A stretch of 64,000 nt of DNA from an uncultured Acetatifactor sp. (GTDB taxonomy: Bacteria; Bacillota; Clostridia; Lachnospirales; Lachnospiraceae), in contig CANQWM010000003.1 in the NCBI GenBank assembly GCA_947627535.1, forward strand, positions 1 through 64,000. The letters run 5' to 3'. This document shows, piece by piece, positions 54,204 to 63,072 of the stretch. A model generated the notes under the pieces. It saw nothing but the letters and a program-made list of their open reading frames with translations, had not been told where the DNA came from and did not search any database. Each line of letters opens with the position of its first letter. Positions within the stretch are counted from its first letter, which is position 1. A program made the position numbers and the translations under genes.

Positions 54204-55130
54204 ATGGATAAGATTGCTGTTTTGATACCCTGCTATAACGAGGAACGGACCATTGAAAAGGTAGTGCGTGATGCCCGGAATTTTCTGCCGGAGGCAGTGA
54301 TCTATGTCTACGACAACAATTCCACGGACAGGTCGGAAGAGCTTGCGAAGGCCGCGGGCGCTGTGGTGCGTCATGAATATAAACAGGGGAAAGGGAATGT
54401 GATCCGCAGGATGTTCCGGGAGATCAATGCGGAGTGCTATCTGATGATCGACGGGGACGACACATATCCCTTAGACTGCGCCAGGGAGCTGGTGGACAAG
54501 GTCCTCTTCCATAACGCTGACATGGTGGTGGGGGACAGGCTCTCCTCTACTTATTTTACGGAAAATAAGCGGCCCTTCCACAATTTCGGAAACAGTCTGA
54601 TGCGTGTTGGAATCAACAGGCTGTTTCATGCGGACATTAAAGATATCATGACGGGCTATCGGGCCTTCAGCTATGGTTTTGTGAAAACCTTTCCGGTTTT
54701 TTCAAAGGGATTTGAGATCGAGACGGAAATGACGATCCATGCGGTTCATTATAATATGCAGGTAGAGAATGTTGTAGTGGAATACCGCGACCGGCCGGAG
54801 GGCAGTGTGTCTAAGCTGAATACGTTCAGCGACGGGATACGTGTCATCGGAAAAATGTTTCAGCTTTACAGGAACTATAAACCGTTTCAATTTTTCGGGG
54901 TATTGTGTCTTGTGCTGCTGTTAGTTGCCGCGGCCCTTATGATTCCTGTGGTTGCGGTTTATTTCAAAACCGGTCTGGTGCCGCGCTTTCCCACACTTAT
55001 CGTATGCGGCTTTATGGTGCTGGCCGGCGTTCAGTCTTTTTTTACCGGCATGATGCTGGAGGTTATGGCGGCAAAGGACCGGCGGGATTTTGAATACCGT
55101 CTGAACAGGATATCGCGGGAAGGGCGCTGA
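54204..55130 (+). CDS. GT2 glycosyltransferase with C-terminal membrane helices (DPM1/GtrB-like)
   Basis: 308 residues from the ATG at 54204 (AGGGAGGA upstream). N-terminal VLIPCYNEERTIEKVVRD, then IYVYDNNSTDRSEELAKAAG and the metal motif YLMIDGDDTYPLD, IMTGYRAFSYGFVKTFPVF. Two C-terminal helices (LCLVLLLVAAALMIPVVAV and a second). This layout fits enzymes loading a sugar onto a polyprenyl phosphate. The adjacent GT-C proteins would use the product. Confidence 0.85.
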   Translation: MDKIAVLIPCYNEERTIEKVVRDARNFLPEAVIYVYDNNSTDRSEELAKAAGAVVRHEYKQGKGNVIRRMFREINAECYLMIDGDDTYPLDCARELVDKVLFHNADMVVGDRLSSTYFTENKRPFHNFGNSLMRVGINRLFHADIKDIMTGYRAFSYGFVKTFPVFSKGFEIETEMTIHAVHYNMQVENVVVEYRDRPEGSVSKLNTFSDGIRVIGKMFQLYRNYKPFQFFGVLCLVLLLVAAALMIPVVAVYFKTGLVPRFPTLIVCGFMVLAGVQSFFTGMMLEVMAAKDRRDFEYRLNRISREGR

Positions 55131-55151
55131 TGGGGGATTGATTGGTGACGT

Positions 55152-56882
55152 ATGGGGAAGGAAGGATTGCTTTCAAAAAAACTTTCAAATGCCATGTTTG
55201 TCTTTTTCGGGATCCTTTTTATGTTCTTTGCAAAGACAGAAAAGGAGCTGGCAGAGCGGGGAAATTTGTTGTGGACAGCGGAGTTTACGGGGAAGACGGT
55301 ACTGTTTTCGCTGGTTTTCGGCAGCATCCTGGGGATAGCGCTCAGCGAGATCTTGTATCGTCTGGCGATGCGAAAGCAGCGGCAGGAGAAGACCGGTCCG
55401 GCAAAGGCTGTCTGTGGATGGAATACAGCGGCTGTATTTTTCGGAAGCATGTTTTTCACGCTGTTGGCATGGGTCCCTGCCTATCTTGCGTATTATCCGG
55501 GAATATGTGCGTATGACTTTCCGGTTCAGCTGGACCAGATCGTAAATGACATGTATATTGATCATCATCCCATCGCCCATACCCTGCTGCTTCGGGGAGC
55601 CATCATATCCGGAAGGAATATCTTTGGCAGCGCAAACACGGGGATAGCGGTGTTTACGGCGCTGCAGATGATTTTCCTCGCGGGCGCCATGGCGTACGGG
55701 ATTGCCGTTCTGAAGCGTGCGCACGCGCCGGTGCGTTATCTGATCCTCTTGCAGCTTTGCTGTATGTTCTTTCCCTTTCACTGGTATATGAGCATCAGTA
55801 TGACGAAGGATATTATTTTCAGTGCGTTTGTGCTGCTGTTTCTGACGGCGATGACGGCTGAACTGTGGGAGGGCAGGAACCGGCTGCGCGCGGCACGGTA
55901 CGATGTCCTGCTGGCAATCAGCGGCGTTGGAATTATCCTCTTCCGCAATAACGGCAGATATGCTTTCCTCGTGCTGCTTTTGTGCCTGGGGATTGCTCTG
56001 TGGCGGGGGAAGAAAAGACGGCTGCTATGGGGACGCCTGCTTCTGTGGTGCGGAGCCGCTTTCTGCGCCGGAAATATTTTCCTGACCCTGCTGTTTCACG
56101 CGGTCGACGGCCAGCCGGGAGACAAACGGGAATGTCTAAGCGTACCTATTCAACAGCTCGCCAGGGTTATGGTTTATCACGGCGGCGTCGATGTCCTGCC
56201 GGAGGATGACGGGAAAATGGAGGAAAAGGACAGGGCGCTGATTGGGGATTTCCTTCTGGAGGAATCCTATCGGCTTTATCGTCCCGATATTTCAGATCCG
56301 GTGAAACGATATACGAACACGTATGTCGTGCGCTATCGGACCAGGGAGTTTCTTGACACCTATTTTCGCCTGTTGGCACAATACCCCGGTGACTTTGTCA
56401 ACGCCGCGCTTGCGCTTGACGCAGGGTATTTTTATCCGGGCGATGTAACCCATGCGCATGTAAATGAGGAAGAGGGTGCGCGGAATAAAGGGTATGTCCA
56501 GACGCGCTGGGATGATGTTACCCTGAATGCCCAGGGCATTTTCAAGGACTCCAAATGGAAGAGTTTACATCAGATTCTGGAAAAGTGGGCTGAGGAAAAT
56601 ACGTATCTGAAGTGGCCGGTCCTCAAATATCTGTTTGTACCGGGATCGTACTTATATTTTTATTTGCTGCTGTTCGGCTGGCTTATGCTGAGACGTTTGT
56701 TTCGGCTGTGTGCGCCGCTTGCCTTTGTCTTGGGATATTATCTGACGCTTTTTCTGGGGCCGACGGTGCAGCTGAGATACATTTATCCGCTGATGCTTGT
56801 ATTGCCGTTCCTCTGGGCCTGGACAGAGATTGACGGCGCTGTGGAATTAGGGAGAGAGGATGCAGATGCAGAAATTATCTGA
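55152..56882 (+). CDS. DUF6020-like polytopic membrane protein
   Basis: 576 residues, about 12 membrane helices. The landmark YYPGICAYDFPVQLDQIVND with DHHPIAHTLLLRGAI and FPFHWYMSISMTKDIIFSAF is seen in DUF6020 proteins of Firmicutes surface-glycan loci. An extracytoplasmic domain with the residues SMTKD and DVTHAHVNEEEGARNKG is near the C-terminal half. It is probably a glycosyltransferase or polymerase-like protein; no enzyme activity can be read. It overlaps the next gene by 23 bases. Confidence 0.8.
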   Translation: MGKEGLLSKKLSNAMFVFFGILFMFFAKTEKELAERGNLLWTAEFTGKTVLFSLVFGSILGIALSEILYRLAMRKQRQEKTGPAKAVCGWNTAAVFFGSMFFTLLAWVPAYLAYYPGICAYDFPVQLDQIVNDMYIDHHPIAHTLLLRGAIISGRNIFGSANTGIAVFTALQMIFLAGAMAYGIAVLKRAHAPVRYLILLQLCCMFFPFHWYMSISMTKDIIFSAFVLLFLTAMTAELWEGRNRLRAARYDVLLAISGVGIILFRNNGRYAFLVLLLCLGIALWRGKKRRLLWGRLLLWCGAAFCAGNIFLTLLFHAVDGQPGDKRECLSVPIQQLARVMVYHGGVDVLPEDDGKMEEKDRALIGDFLLEESYRLYRPDISDPVKRYTNTYVVRYRTREFLDTYFRLLAQYPGDFVNAALALDAGYFYPGDVTHAHVNEEEGARNKGYVQTRWDDVTLNAQGIFKDSKWKSLHQILEKWAEENTYLKWPVLKYLFVPGSYLYFYLLLFGWLMLRRLFRLCAPLAFVLGYYLTLFLGPTVQLRYIYPLMLVLPFLWAWTEIDGAVELGREDADAEII

Positions 56883-57402
56883 CCGGACGGCAGGAATTTA
56901 TTTGAGACCGATGACACATGACGATACGGATCTGATCGTGGAATGGCGCAACAGCGAGGAAGTGCGCAGAAATTTTATCTATCAGGAACCCTTTACAAGG
57001 GAAGGACATGAGAATTGGATCGCAACCATGATTGAAACGGGGAATGCCGTACAGATGATGATCTGCGGCCTGGAGGGAGACAGGCCCGTGGGATCCGTGT
57101 ATATCCGTGACATTGACAGACGTCATAAAAAAGCGGAATACGGCATCTTTATCGGGGAAGCCTCCGCCCGGGGAAGAGGGCTGGGAACGGCCGCCGCAGA
57201 GCTTATGCTGGCATACTGCTTCCGGACAGAAAAGCTGCACCGGGTATACCTGAGGGCGCTGGCCTCCAATATCCCCGCGATCCGAAGTTATGAGAAGGCG
57301 GGTTTCGTCCGGGAGGGGTACTTGAAGGATGATGTCTGTATTGACGGGAAATACCGCGATATTGTATGGATGGCAGCAGTCAATCCGGATCCGTTGGATT
57401 GA
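56860..57402 (+). CDS. GNAT acetyltransferase, PseH-like
   Basis: 180 residues; AGGGAGAGAGG lies inside the previous gene. RimJ/RimL-type pattern: IYLRPMTHDDTDLIVEWRNS, the acetyl-CoA loop GEASARGRGLGTAAAELML, and NIPAIRSYEKAGFVREGYL. Proteins of this shape in pse loci acetylate the 4-amino group of UDP-4-amino-4,6-dideoxy-AltNAc. Position between dehydratase/transaminase and transferase genes supports this; a ribosomal-protein acetyltransferase is the alternative. Confidence 0.78.
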   Translation: MQMQKLSDRTAGIYLRPMTHDDTDLIVEWRNSEEVRRNFIYQEPFTREGHENWIATMIETGNAVQMMICGLEGDRPVGSVYIRDIDRRHKKAEYGIFIGEASARGRGLGTAAAELMLAYCFRTEKLHRVYLRALASNIPAIRSYEKAGFVREGYLKDDVCIDGKYRDIVWMAAVNPDPLD

Positions 57403-57425
57403 AGTTTGCGGAGGGTAGGAAAAAC

Positions 57426-58352
57426 ATGAAAAAAGTGAGCTTTGTGATTCCCTGTTATCGCTCGGAAGGGACGCTTGCTTCGGTGGTAGAAGAAATTCAG
57501 AAAAAAATGGAGTCAATGCCCAATTATGCGTATGATATCTTCCTGGTGAACGACTGCTCGCCGGACGGCACGATAGATGTGATCCGGAAGCTCTGCCGGG
57601 AAAACGAAAACATCCGCGGTATTGATTTCGCCAGAAATTTTGGCCAGCATTCCGCGCTGATGGCGGGACTGCGTCATTCGGACGGAGATTATGTGGTGTG
57701 TCTTGACGATGACGGCCAGACACCGGCGGACGAGGTGGATAAGCTGCTCGCAGGTCTGGAAGAGGGGTATGACGCTGTGTATGCAAGGTATGACCACAAG
57801 CGGCATTCGGGTTTCCGGAATTTTGGAAGCAGGGTCAATGAGCGGATGCTCCGGATGATGCTGGGAAAACCCAAGGAACTTTATATCTCCAGCTATTTTG
57901 CCGTAAAGCGTTTTGTGGTGGAGGATATGGTAAAATATGAAAATTCGTATCCTTATGTGATCGGCCTGGTGCTGCGCGCCACCAGGAATATTTCCAACGT
58001 AACGGTGTGCCACAGGGAACGCAGGGCGGGCGTATCGGGGTATAACCTGGGGAAATTGCTGGGACTGTGGCTCAACGGGTTCACCGCATTCTCCGTCAAA
58101 CCCCTGCGCATCGCCACCGCCATCGGCGGTATCAGCGCAGGTGCGGGATTTCTGTACGGTATTTACACCATCATAAAACGGTTTATAAATCCCGACGTGC
58201 CAATGGGATTCAGCGCTCTGATGGCAGCGCTTGTGTTCTTTGGCGGCATGCTGATGCTGATGCTGGGGCTGATCGGCGAATATATCGGACGTATTTACAT
58301 CAGCCTGAATAATTCGCCGCAGTATGTGATCCGGGAAAAAATTAATTTTTGA
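57426..58352 (+). CDS. GtrB-like bactoprenol glycosyltransferase (GT2)
   Basis: 308 residues from the ATG at 57426. N-terminal FVIPCYRSEGTLASVVEEIQ and LVNDCSPDGTIDVIRKL, IDFARNFGQHSALMAGLRHS, and the metal motif CLDDDGQTPADEVDKL. Two C-terminal helices (AAIGGISAGAGFLYGIY-like, and ALVFFGGMLMLMLGLIGEYI) as in GtrB. It should form an undecaprenyl-phosphate sugar. A membrane protein follows 18 bases later, as in GtrA/B/C-type three-gene systems. Confidence 0.88.
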   Translation: MKKVSFVIPCYRSEGTLASVVEEIQKKMESMPNYAYDIFLVNDCSPDGTIDVIRKLCRENENIRGIDFARNFGQHSALMAGLRHSDGDYVVCLDDDGQTPADEVDKLLAGLEEGYDAVYARYDHKRHSGFRNFGSRVNERMLRMMLGKPKELYISSYFAVKRFVVEDMVKYENSYPYVIGLVLRATRNISNVTVCHRERRAGVSGYNLGKLLGLWLNGFTAFSVKPLRIATAIGGISAGAGFLYGIYTIIKRFINPDVPMGFSALMAALVFFGGMLMLMLGLIGEYIGRIYISLNNSPQYVIREKINF

Positions 58353-58370
58353 GGGCAGAGGATATTGGAG

Positions 58371-59987
58371 ATGGGGAGAGTATTTCAGTGGTGGAAGCGG
58401 GAAAAGAGATATGTGACATTGATAAAGGCGCTGCTTGGGGCGCTGCTTCCGATTGTTTGCTGTCTCACCTACTGTGCGGTACAGGGACGCTCTATCGGGC
58501 AGGTATATCTGCCGGCTTCCGAGTGGAACGACGAGCTGTTTTATTATAAACAGGTAGAAGGAATTGTCAGCTATGGATATCCCCAGGGATATTTTGGGTT
58601 CAATGAAAGCCATGCCGCAAAGCTGTCGTTTGCCGCGTGGAGTCCGGTGCTGGTATTTCCCTGGGTCATATGGGGGCTTGTGTTCGGCTGGAATCTGATG
58701 TCACCGATCCTGTGCAATATTGTTCTCATGACCCTTTCTCTTTTTCTGTTTGTCTGGCTGGTCAGGCCGTCATGGAAACAATGGGGCGTGATGGCGCTGT
58801 TGTTTAGTCTGTATACTCCTTTTGTGCGGTATATGCTGTCGGGAATGCCGGAGGTAATCTGCTTCAGCATGCTGATCCTGTTTTACGGGCTTGCCGTCAG
58901 CTATCTGAACGCAGAGCAAAACTGGAAGCTTGCGCTGCTTCTTATCATGGCGGGCATAATGACTCTGATGCGCCCTTATATGCTTTTGTTCCTTCTGCTT
59001 CCGGTGTACTTCTGGATCAGAAAAAGCGGATGGAAGGGCGCGCTTGGTTCCGCATTGACGCTGGGGGTGACGTTGGGGATTTATGCCTGGATCAAACAGT
59101 ACCTTGGGGCGGCCTATTTTACCCCGCTTTTTTTTACGGACTGGGTGGAGGCGTTCGCGGAGAGGGGACTGTTTGGCGGTATCCGTTTTACGTTGGGAAA
59201 GCTGTATTATATGGGCAGGGACTTTATGGCGTATACGCTGCAGGGGTTCCGCAGCGGTCTTGCCGCGGGCGCGTTTTTCTGCGGCTATCTGATCATGCTT
59301 TGCATTCTGGCATATCAGAGCGTACATGATTTTGTCCTGCTGAAAAGGTGGCGCAGGGCAGGAAAAAAAGACTCGGATGGAGAGTATGCGGGTACACAGA
59401 AGAAACTGATTCTGGAAGCGCACATGACGTTTTGCTTTGTCGGTATGCTGTTTGCGCTGCTTCTGATGTATAAGCTGACAGAGGGAAGCAAGCATCTGCT
59501 TACATTTATGGCGGCGGGAATTTTTATTGTGGCGCTGATGGAGACAAAATTTTACAAGAAGGCAGTGATCCTGGGAGCTGCCTTTGTCTATCTATATTCG
59601 TACAGGGCGGTAGACCCTTATGATTATCAGGTGCCTTTTGCGGTTCCGGAGCGCGAAGCGCAGGTAGAGAAATGGACGGATCTTTTTGAAAGCGAGGTTG
59701 TGCTGACGCAGGAGGCGCCCAGCTTCGACAATGTCGTGATATGGGTGTTTAGCGACAACGTCTCAGGAAGGTCTGTGATCACCCCCTGGCAGCTGCTGTA
59801 CGGACTGCCGAAGGGAACTGGGATCAGCTGCTGTATGCCGGAATATGTTTTGAATAACATGGGGTCACTTCAAAGCAGATATCTCTGTGTCGCGTCCGGA
59901 GGGGCTGTTGAGGCGGCCTGCATTGATGCGGGGTATGTAAAGCTTGGGGAAGACAAAGATCTGGTATTTTTCCGGACCCGGGAATAA
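58371..59987 (+). CDS. Polytopic membrane protein, GT-C-like partner of the GtrB-like enzyme
   Basis: 538 residues from the ATG at 58371 (AGAGG 9 bases upstream; a TTG at 58365 is too close). About 12 hydrophobic segments. An acidic first loop (YLPASEWNDELFYYKQVEG) and QGYFGFNESHAAKLSFAAWS suggest a GT-C-type transferase. It is coupled to the GtrB-like gene, which would supply its donor. The final 70 residues are soluble and outside. Confidence 0.75.
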   Translation: MGRVFQWWKREKRYVTLIKALLGALLPIVCCLTYCAVQGRSIGQVYLPASEWNDELFYYKQVEGIVSYGYPQGYFGFNESHAAKLSFAAWSPVLVFPWVIWGLVFGWNLMSPILCNIVLMTLSLFLFVWLVRPSWKQWGVMALLFSLYTPFVRYMLSGMPEVICFSMLILFYGLAVSYLNAEQNWKLALLLIMAGIMTLMRPYMLLFLLLPVYFWIRKSGWKGALGSALTLGVTLGIYAWIKQYLGAAYFTPLFFTDWVEAFAERGLFGGIRFTLGKLYYMGRDFMAYTLQGFRSGLAAGAFFCGYLIMLCILAYQSVHDFVLLKRWRRAGKKDSDGEYAGTQKKLILEAHMTFCFVGMLFALLLMYKLTEGSKHLLTFMAAGIFIVALMETKFYKKAVILGAAFVYLYSYRAVDPYDYQVPFAVPEREAQVEKWTDLFESEVVLTQEAPSFDNVVIWVFSDNVSGRSVITPWQLLYGLPKGTGISCCMPEYVLNNMGSLQSRYLCVASGGAVEAACIDAGYVKLGEDKDLVFFRTRE

Positions 59988-60163
59988 GCGCGGCCTTATT
60001 TCGCAGGCCAGGGGTGCCGCAGCTGCAGGAATTTGTCCTTTGACGAAAACATTGCAAAGCTTGTCCTGTTGGGGTATACTGGAAAATGTGAAAATGTGAG
60101 GCGGCATGAAAGATGCCTGAATGAATACAGTGTATGCCGATCATAACAGACAGGGAGTTTTGG

Positions 60164-61267
60164 ATGAAAAACAGGAAAAGGAAAAACAGAAACGCTGAAA
60201 AGCCGCGCGTTTATGTATGCCATACGTACTATCATGTCTATATTACCTTTTTGAAGGAACTGAGCCTTCCCGAAGAGGAGCAGGGAAAGGCGGATCTTGT
60301 TCTGTCCATGATGTCCACTGACTTTGAGAACCTGAAGAGCAGGGTGGAAAGCACCGGGATGTTCCGGAAGGTATACATGTTTGACGAAAAACGGGAGGAT
60401 TTTTTCCCGGAACTGGCCAAATGGCGAAGGGGGACGGGAAATATTCTGGGAAATCTGTATTACAGGATCCGGTTTACCGGGCAGTATGCTCAACTGGAAG
60501 CGCCGTTTGTTCCGGTGGATTTCAGAGAATATGGGGATATCTATGTATATTGCGATTCCGATCCCATCGGTTATTATCTGAATCACTATAAAATACCTTA
60601 CCATGCGCTGGAGGACGGGCTGAACTGTCTGAAGAATTATGATGCCGCCAGGTATGACAACAGAGGACTATTCTGGCTGAAGGTTTTTATGTCCAGATGC
60701 CTGAATCTGATTTTTGTACAGAATGGTTACGGGAAATACTGTATTGACATGGAAGTGAACGATCTTTCCGTACTGCGGTACGGCTGCCCAAGATATGTTG
60801 AGAAGCCCAGGCAGCAGCTGGTGGACAGGCTTACGCCCCAGGACAGGGATAAGATTCTGCGCGCGTTTATCCGGGATAAGGAGGGGCTGGAGAGGCAGCT
60901 GGCGGAGAGCGGCGGAACGAAGGATAAAATCCTGATCCTTACGGATCCGCTGTGTACCTTAGAGGTGCGGGAGAGGATCTTCCGGGATATTATCAAAAAG
61001 TATGAACCGGAGGGAATGATATTCCTTAAACCCCACCCAAGAGACACGCTGGATTACCGCACACTTTTTCCGGAATATCCTCAGTTCGATGCAACCGTAC
61101 CCATGGAGCTTCTGGGGTTTTTCCCAGGAGTCCGCTTTAAAAAGGTGGTGGGTGTTCTCACGGTGCTGAATGCCATTACGTTTGCGGATGAGATCGTGCG
61201 CCTGGGAGAAGATTTCATGGATGCCTATGAAGATCCCAAGATCCACAGACAAAATGAATTGATATAG
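60164..61267 (+). CDS. GT52-like glycosyltransferase (sialyl-/nonulosonate-transferase type)
   Basis: 367 residues from the ATG at 60164 (AGGGAG 6 bases upstream). The N-terminus is basic (KNRKRKNRNAEKPRVYVCHT) without a membrane helix. Motifs resemble family GT52 and polysialyltransferases: YVCHTYYHVYITFLKEL, CDSDPIGYYLNHYKIPYHAL, ILILTDPLCTLEVRER, and FLKPHPRDTLDYR (the HP motif). GT52 enzymes use CMP-activated nonulosonates. That fits a locus with PseB/C/H-like genes, although the CMP-sugar enzymes are not in view. Confidence 0.7.
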   Translation: MKNRKRKNRNAEKPRVYVCHTYYHVYITFLKELSLPEEEQGKADLVLSMMSTDFENLKSRVESTGMFRKVYMFDEKREDFFPELAKWRRGTGNILGNLYYRIRFTGQYAQLEAPFVPVDFREYGDIYVYCDSDPIGYYLNHYKIPYHALEDGLNCLKNYDAARYDNRGLFWLKVFMSRCLNLIFVQNGYGKYCIDMEVNDLSVLRYGCPRYVEKPRQQLVDRLTPQDRDKILRAFIRDKEGLERQLAESGGTKDKILILTDPLCTLEVRERIFRDIIKKYEPEGMIFLKPHPRDTLDYRTLFPEYPQFDATVPMELLGFFPGVRFKKVVGVLTVLNAITFADEIVRLGEDFMDAYEDPKIHRQNELI

Positions 61268-61302
61268 ATGGTGTAAGATATACCGGACAAGGAGAACACA
61301 CT

Positions 61303-63072
61303 GTGATAAAAATATTAAAAAAGCTGCGCATACTTCTGGACGGGAGACAAAAACGGACTATGGCGGGGCTGATCGTGCTGATGATCATTGGCGCTTTTCT
61401 GCAGACGGCAGGCGTGGGTATGCTGGTGCAGGTAGTGAATGTGGTCATCGATCCGAATGCGGTGGAGAACAGCCGGGCGGTATCCATGCTGTATGATCTG
61501 CTGGGCAGCGACAGCTACAGCAGTTTTTCCATCACTGTGATGGCGCTGCTGATCGCTGTGTTCGTGGTAAAAAATCTCTTTCTGTATTTCCAGCAGAAGC
61601 TGACGTTTGCTTTTGTTTATACCAATCAGTTCCGCACCTCGGAGCGCATGATGCGCAATTATCTGCGCCGGGGCTATGAATTTTATCTGAATGCGGACAC
61701 GGCCGTGGTACAACGCAGTATTACTTCGGATGTGAACAATATGTATGCGTTGATCCTGGCTATTCTGCAGCTGCTCTCAGATGGGGTGGTATCCGTTTTT
61801 ATTGTGAGCTATTGTTTTCTTACCAACGGCGCCATGACTATGGTGCTGGCGGTGGTGCTTATAGCGCTTATGGTTCTTGTGAAAAAAGTGCTGAAGCCGG
61901 TTATGTATAAGGCGGGAAAGGACAATCAGGATTATTACAGCAGCCTGTTTAAATGGATCTCCCAGACAGTGCAGGGGATCAAAGAGGTCAAGGTCAACTG
62001 CAGGGAGCGGTATTTTGTGGGAGAATACATCAAGTGTGGACGCGGTTATGTGGACGCGGTGCAGCGTTACAGTCTCTACAATAATATACCCAAGCTGCTT
62101 CTGGAGACCGCCTGCGTGGCGGCTATGGCAGGTTATATGATCTTCCAGATTGCGACGGGTGTCTCCACCGACGATATGCTGAATGTAATTTCCACTCTGG
62201 CGGCAGCAGCCTTTGTGCTTCTGCCCTGTGTAAACCGTATCAGCAACCAGGTCAATTCCATTGCTTATTTTGACCCCTTTTTTATGGGAGTCAGTGACAA
62301 TCTGCAGGATGAGATTCGGGGGGAAAAGGTGGATCTGTCGGCTTTTACCGACAACGATGCAAAACTGCCGGTAAAAGACCGAATCGAACTGAGAGACATT
62401 ACGTATGCCTATCCCAATTCGGATAAGCTGATCTTTGATCATGCGGACCTTGTTATTCCTGTGGGAACCTCCGTGGGGATCATCGGGACGACCGGGGCAG
62501 GAAAGAGCACGGTGGTGGACATTCTCCTGGGACTTCTGGAAATCAGGACCGGCAAGATCCTGGCGGACGGAGTGAATGTCAGGGATCATTACAGGGGATG
62601 GCTGAACAATATCGGGTATATTCCCCAGATGATTTTCATGCTGGACGATACCATCCGCAGCAATGTGGCCTTCGGCGTGCCTGCGGAGGAAATTGATGAG
62701 AGCCGGCTGTGGGAGGTCCTGCGGGAAGCGCAGCTGGATGAGTTTGTCAGGTCGCTGCCGGCAGGGCTGGATACAGGGGTGGGAGAGAGAGGAATCCGCC
62801 TGTCCGGTGGCCAGAGACAGCGGATCAGCATTGCAAGGGCCCTGTATCATGATCCGGAGGTGCTGGTGATGGACGAGGCCACTTCCGCGCTGGACAATGA
62901 CACGGAGGCGGCGATCATGGAATCCATCAACAGGCTGCACGGCAGAAAGACCCTGGTCATCATTGCCCACAGGCTTCAGACCATAGAAAAATGTGATCTG
63001 GTGTATCGGGTGGAAAACGGAAAAATCGTTCCCTGCGGGCAGCCCCTGCAGCAGGTACAGGTAAAAGAATGA
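61303..63072 (+). CDS. ABC exporter, PglK/MsbA-like flippase
   Basis: 589 residues with a GTG start (AAGGAG 7 bases before). An N-terminal transmembrane domain of six helices (GLIVLMIIGAFLQTAGVGML ...) is fused to an ATPase: Walker A IIGTTGAGKSTVVDILLG, signature LSGGQRQRISIARALYH, Walker B VLVMDEATSALD. The length and the SITSDVNNMYALILAILQLL stretch recall PglK, which flips lipid-linked oligosaccharides. In this locus it is likely to export the assembled glycan. The stop overlaps the next start (ATGA). Confidence 0.88.
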   Translation: MIKILKKLRILLDGRQKRTMAGLIVLMIIGAFLQTAGVGMLVQVVNVVIDPNAVENSRAVSMLYDLLGSDSYSSFSITVMALLIAVFVVKNLFLYFQQKLTFAFVYTNQFRTSERMMRNYLRRGYEFYLNADTAVVQRSITSDVNNMYALILAILQLLSDGVVSVFIVSYCFLTNGAMTMVLAVVLIALMVLVKKVLKPVMYKAGKDNQDYYSSLFKWISQTVQGIKEVKVNCRERYFVGEYIKCGRGYVDAVQRYSLYNNIPKLLLETACVAAMAGYMIFQIATGVSTDDMLNVISTLAAAAFVLLPCVNRISNQVNSIAYFDPFFMGVSDNLQDEIRGEKVDLSAFTDNDAKLPVKDRIELRDITYAYPNSDKLIFDHADLVIPVGTSVGIIGTTGAGKSTVVDILLGLLEIRTGKILADGVNVRDHYRGWLNNIGYIPQMIFMLDDTIRSNVAFGVPAEEIDESRLWEVLREAQLDEFVRSLPAGLDTGVGERGIRLSGGQRQRISIARALYHDPEVLVMDEATSALDNDTEAAIMESINRLHGRKTLVIIAHRLQTIEKCDLVYRVENGKIVPCGQPLQQVQVKE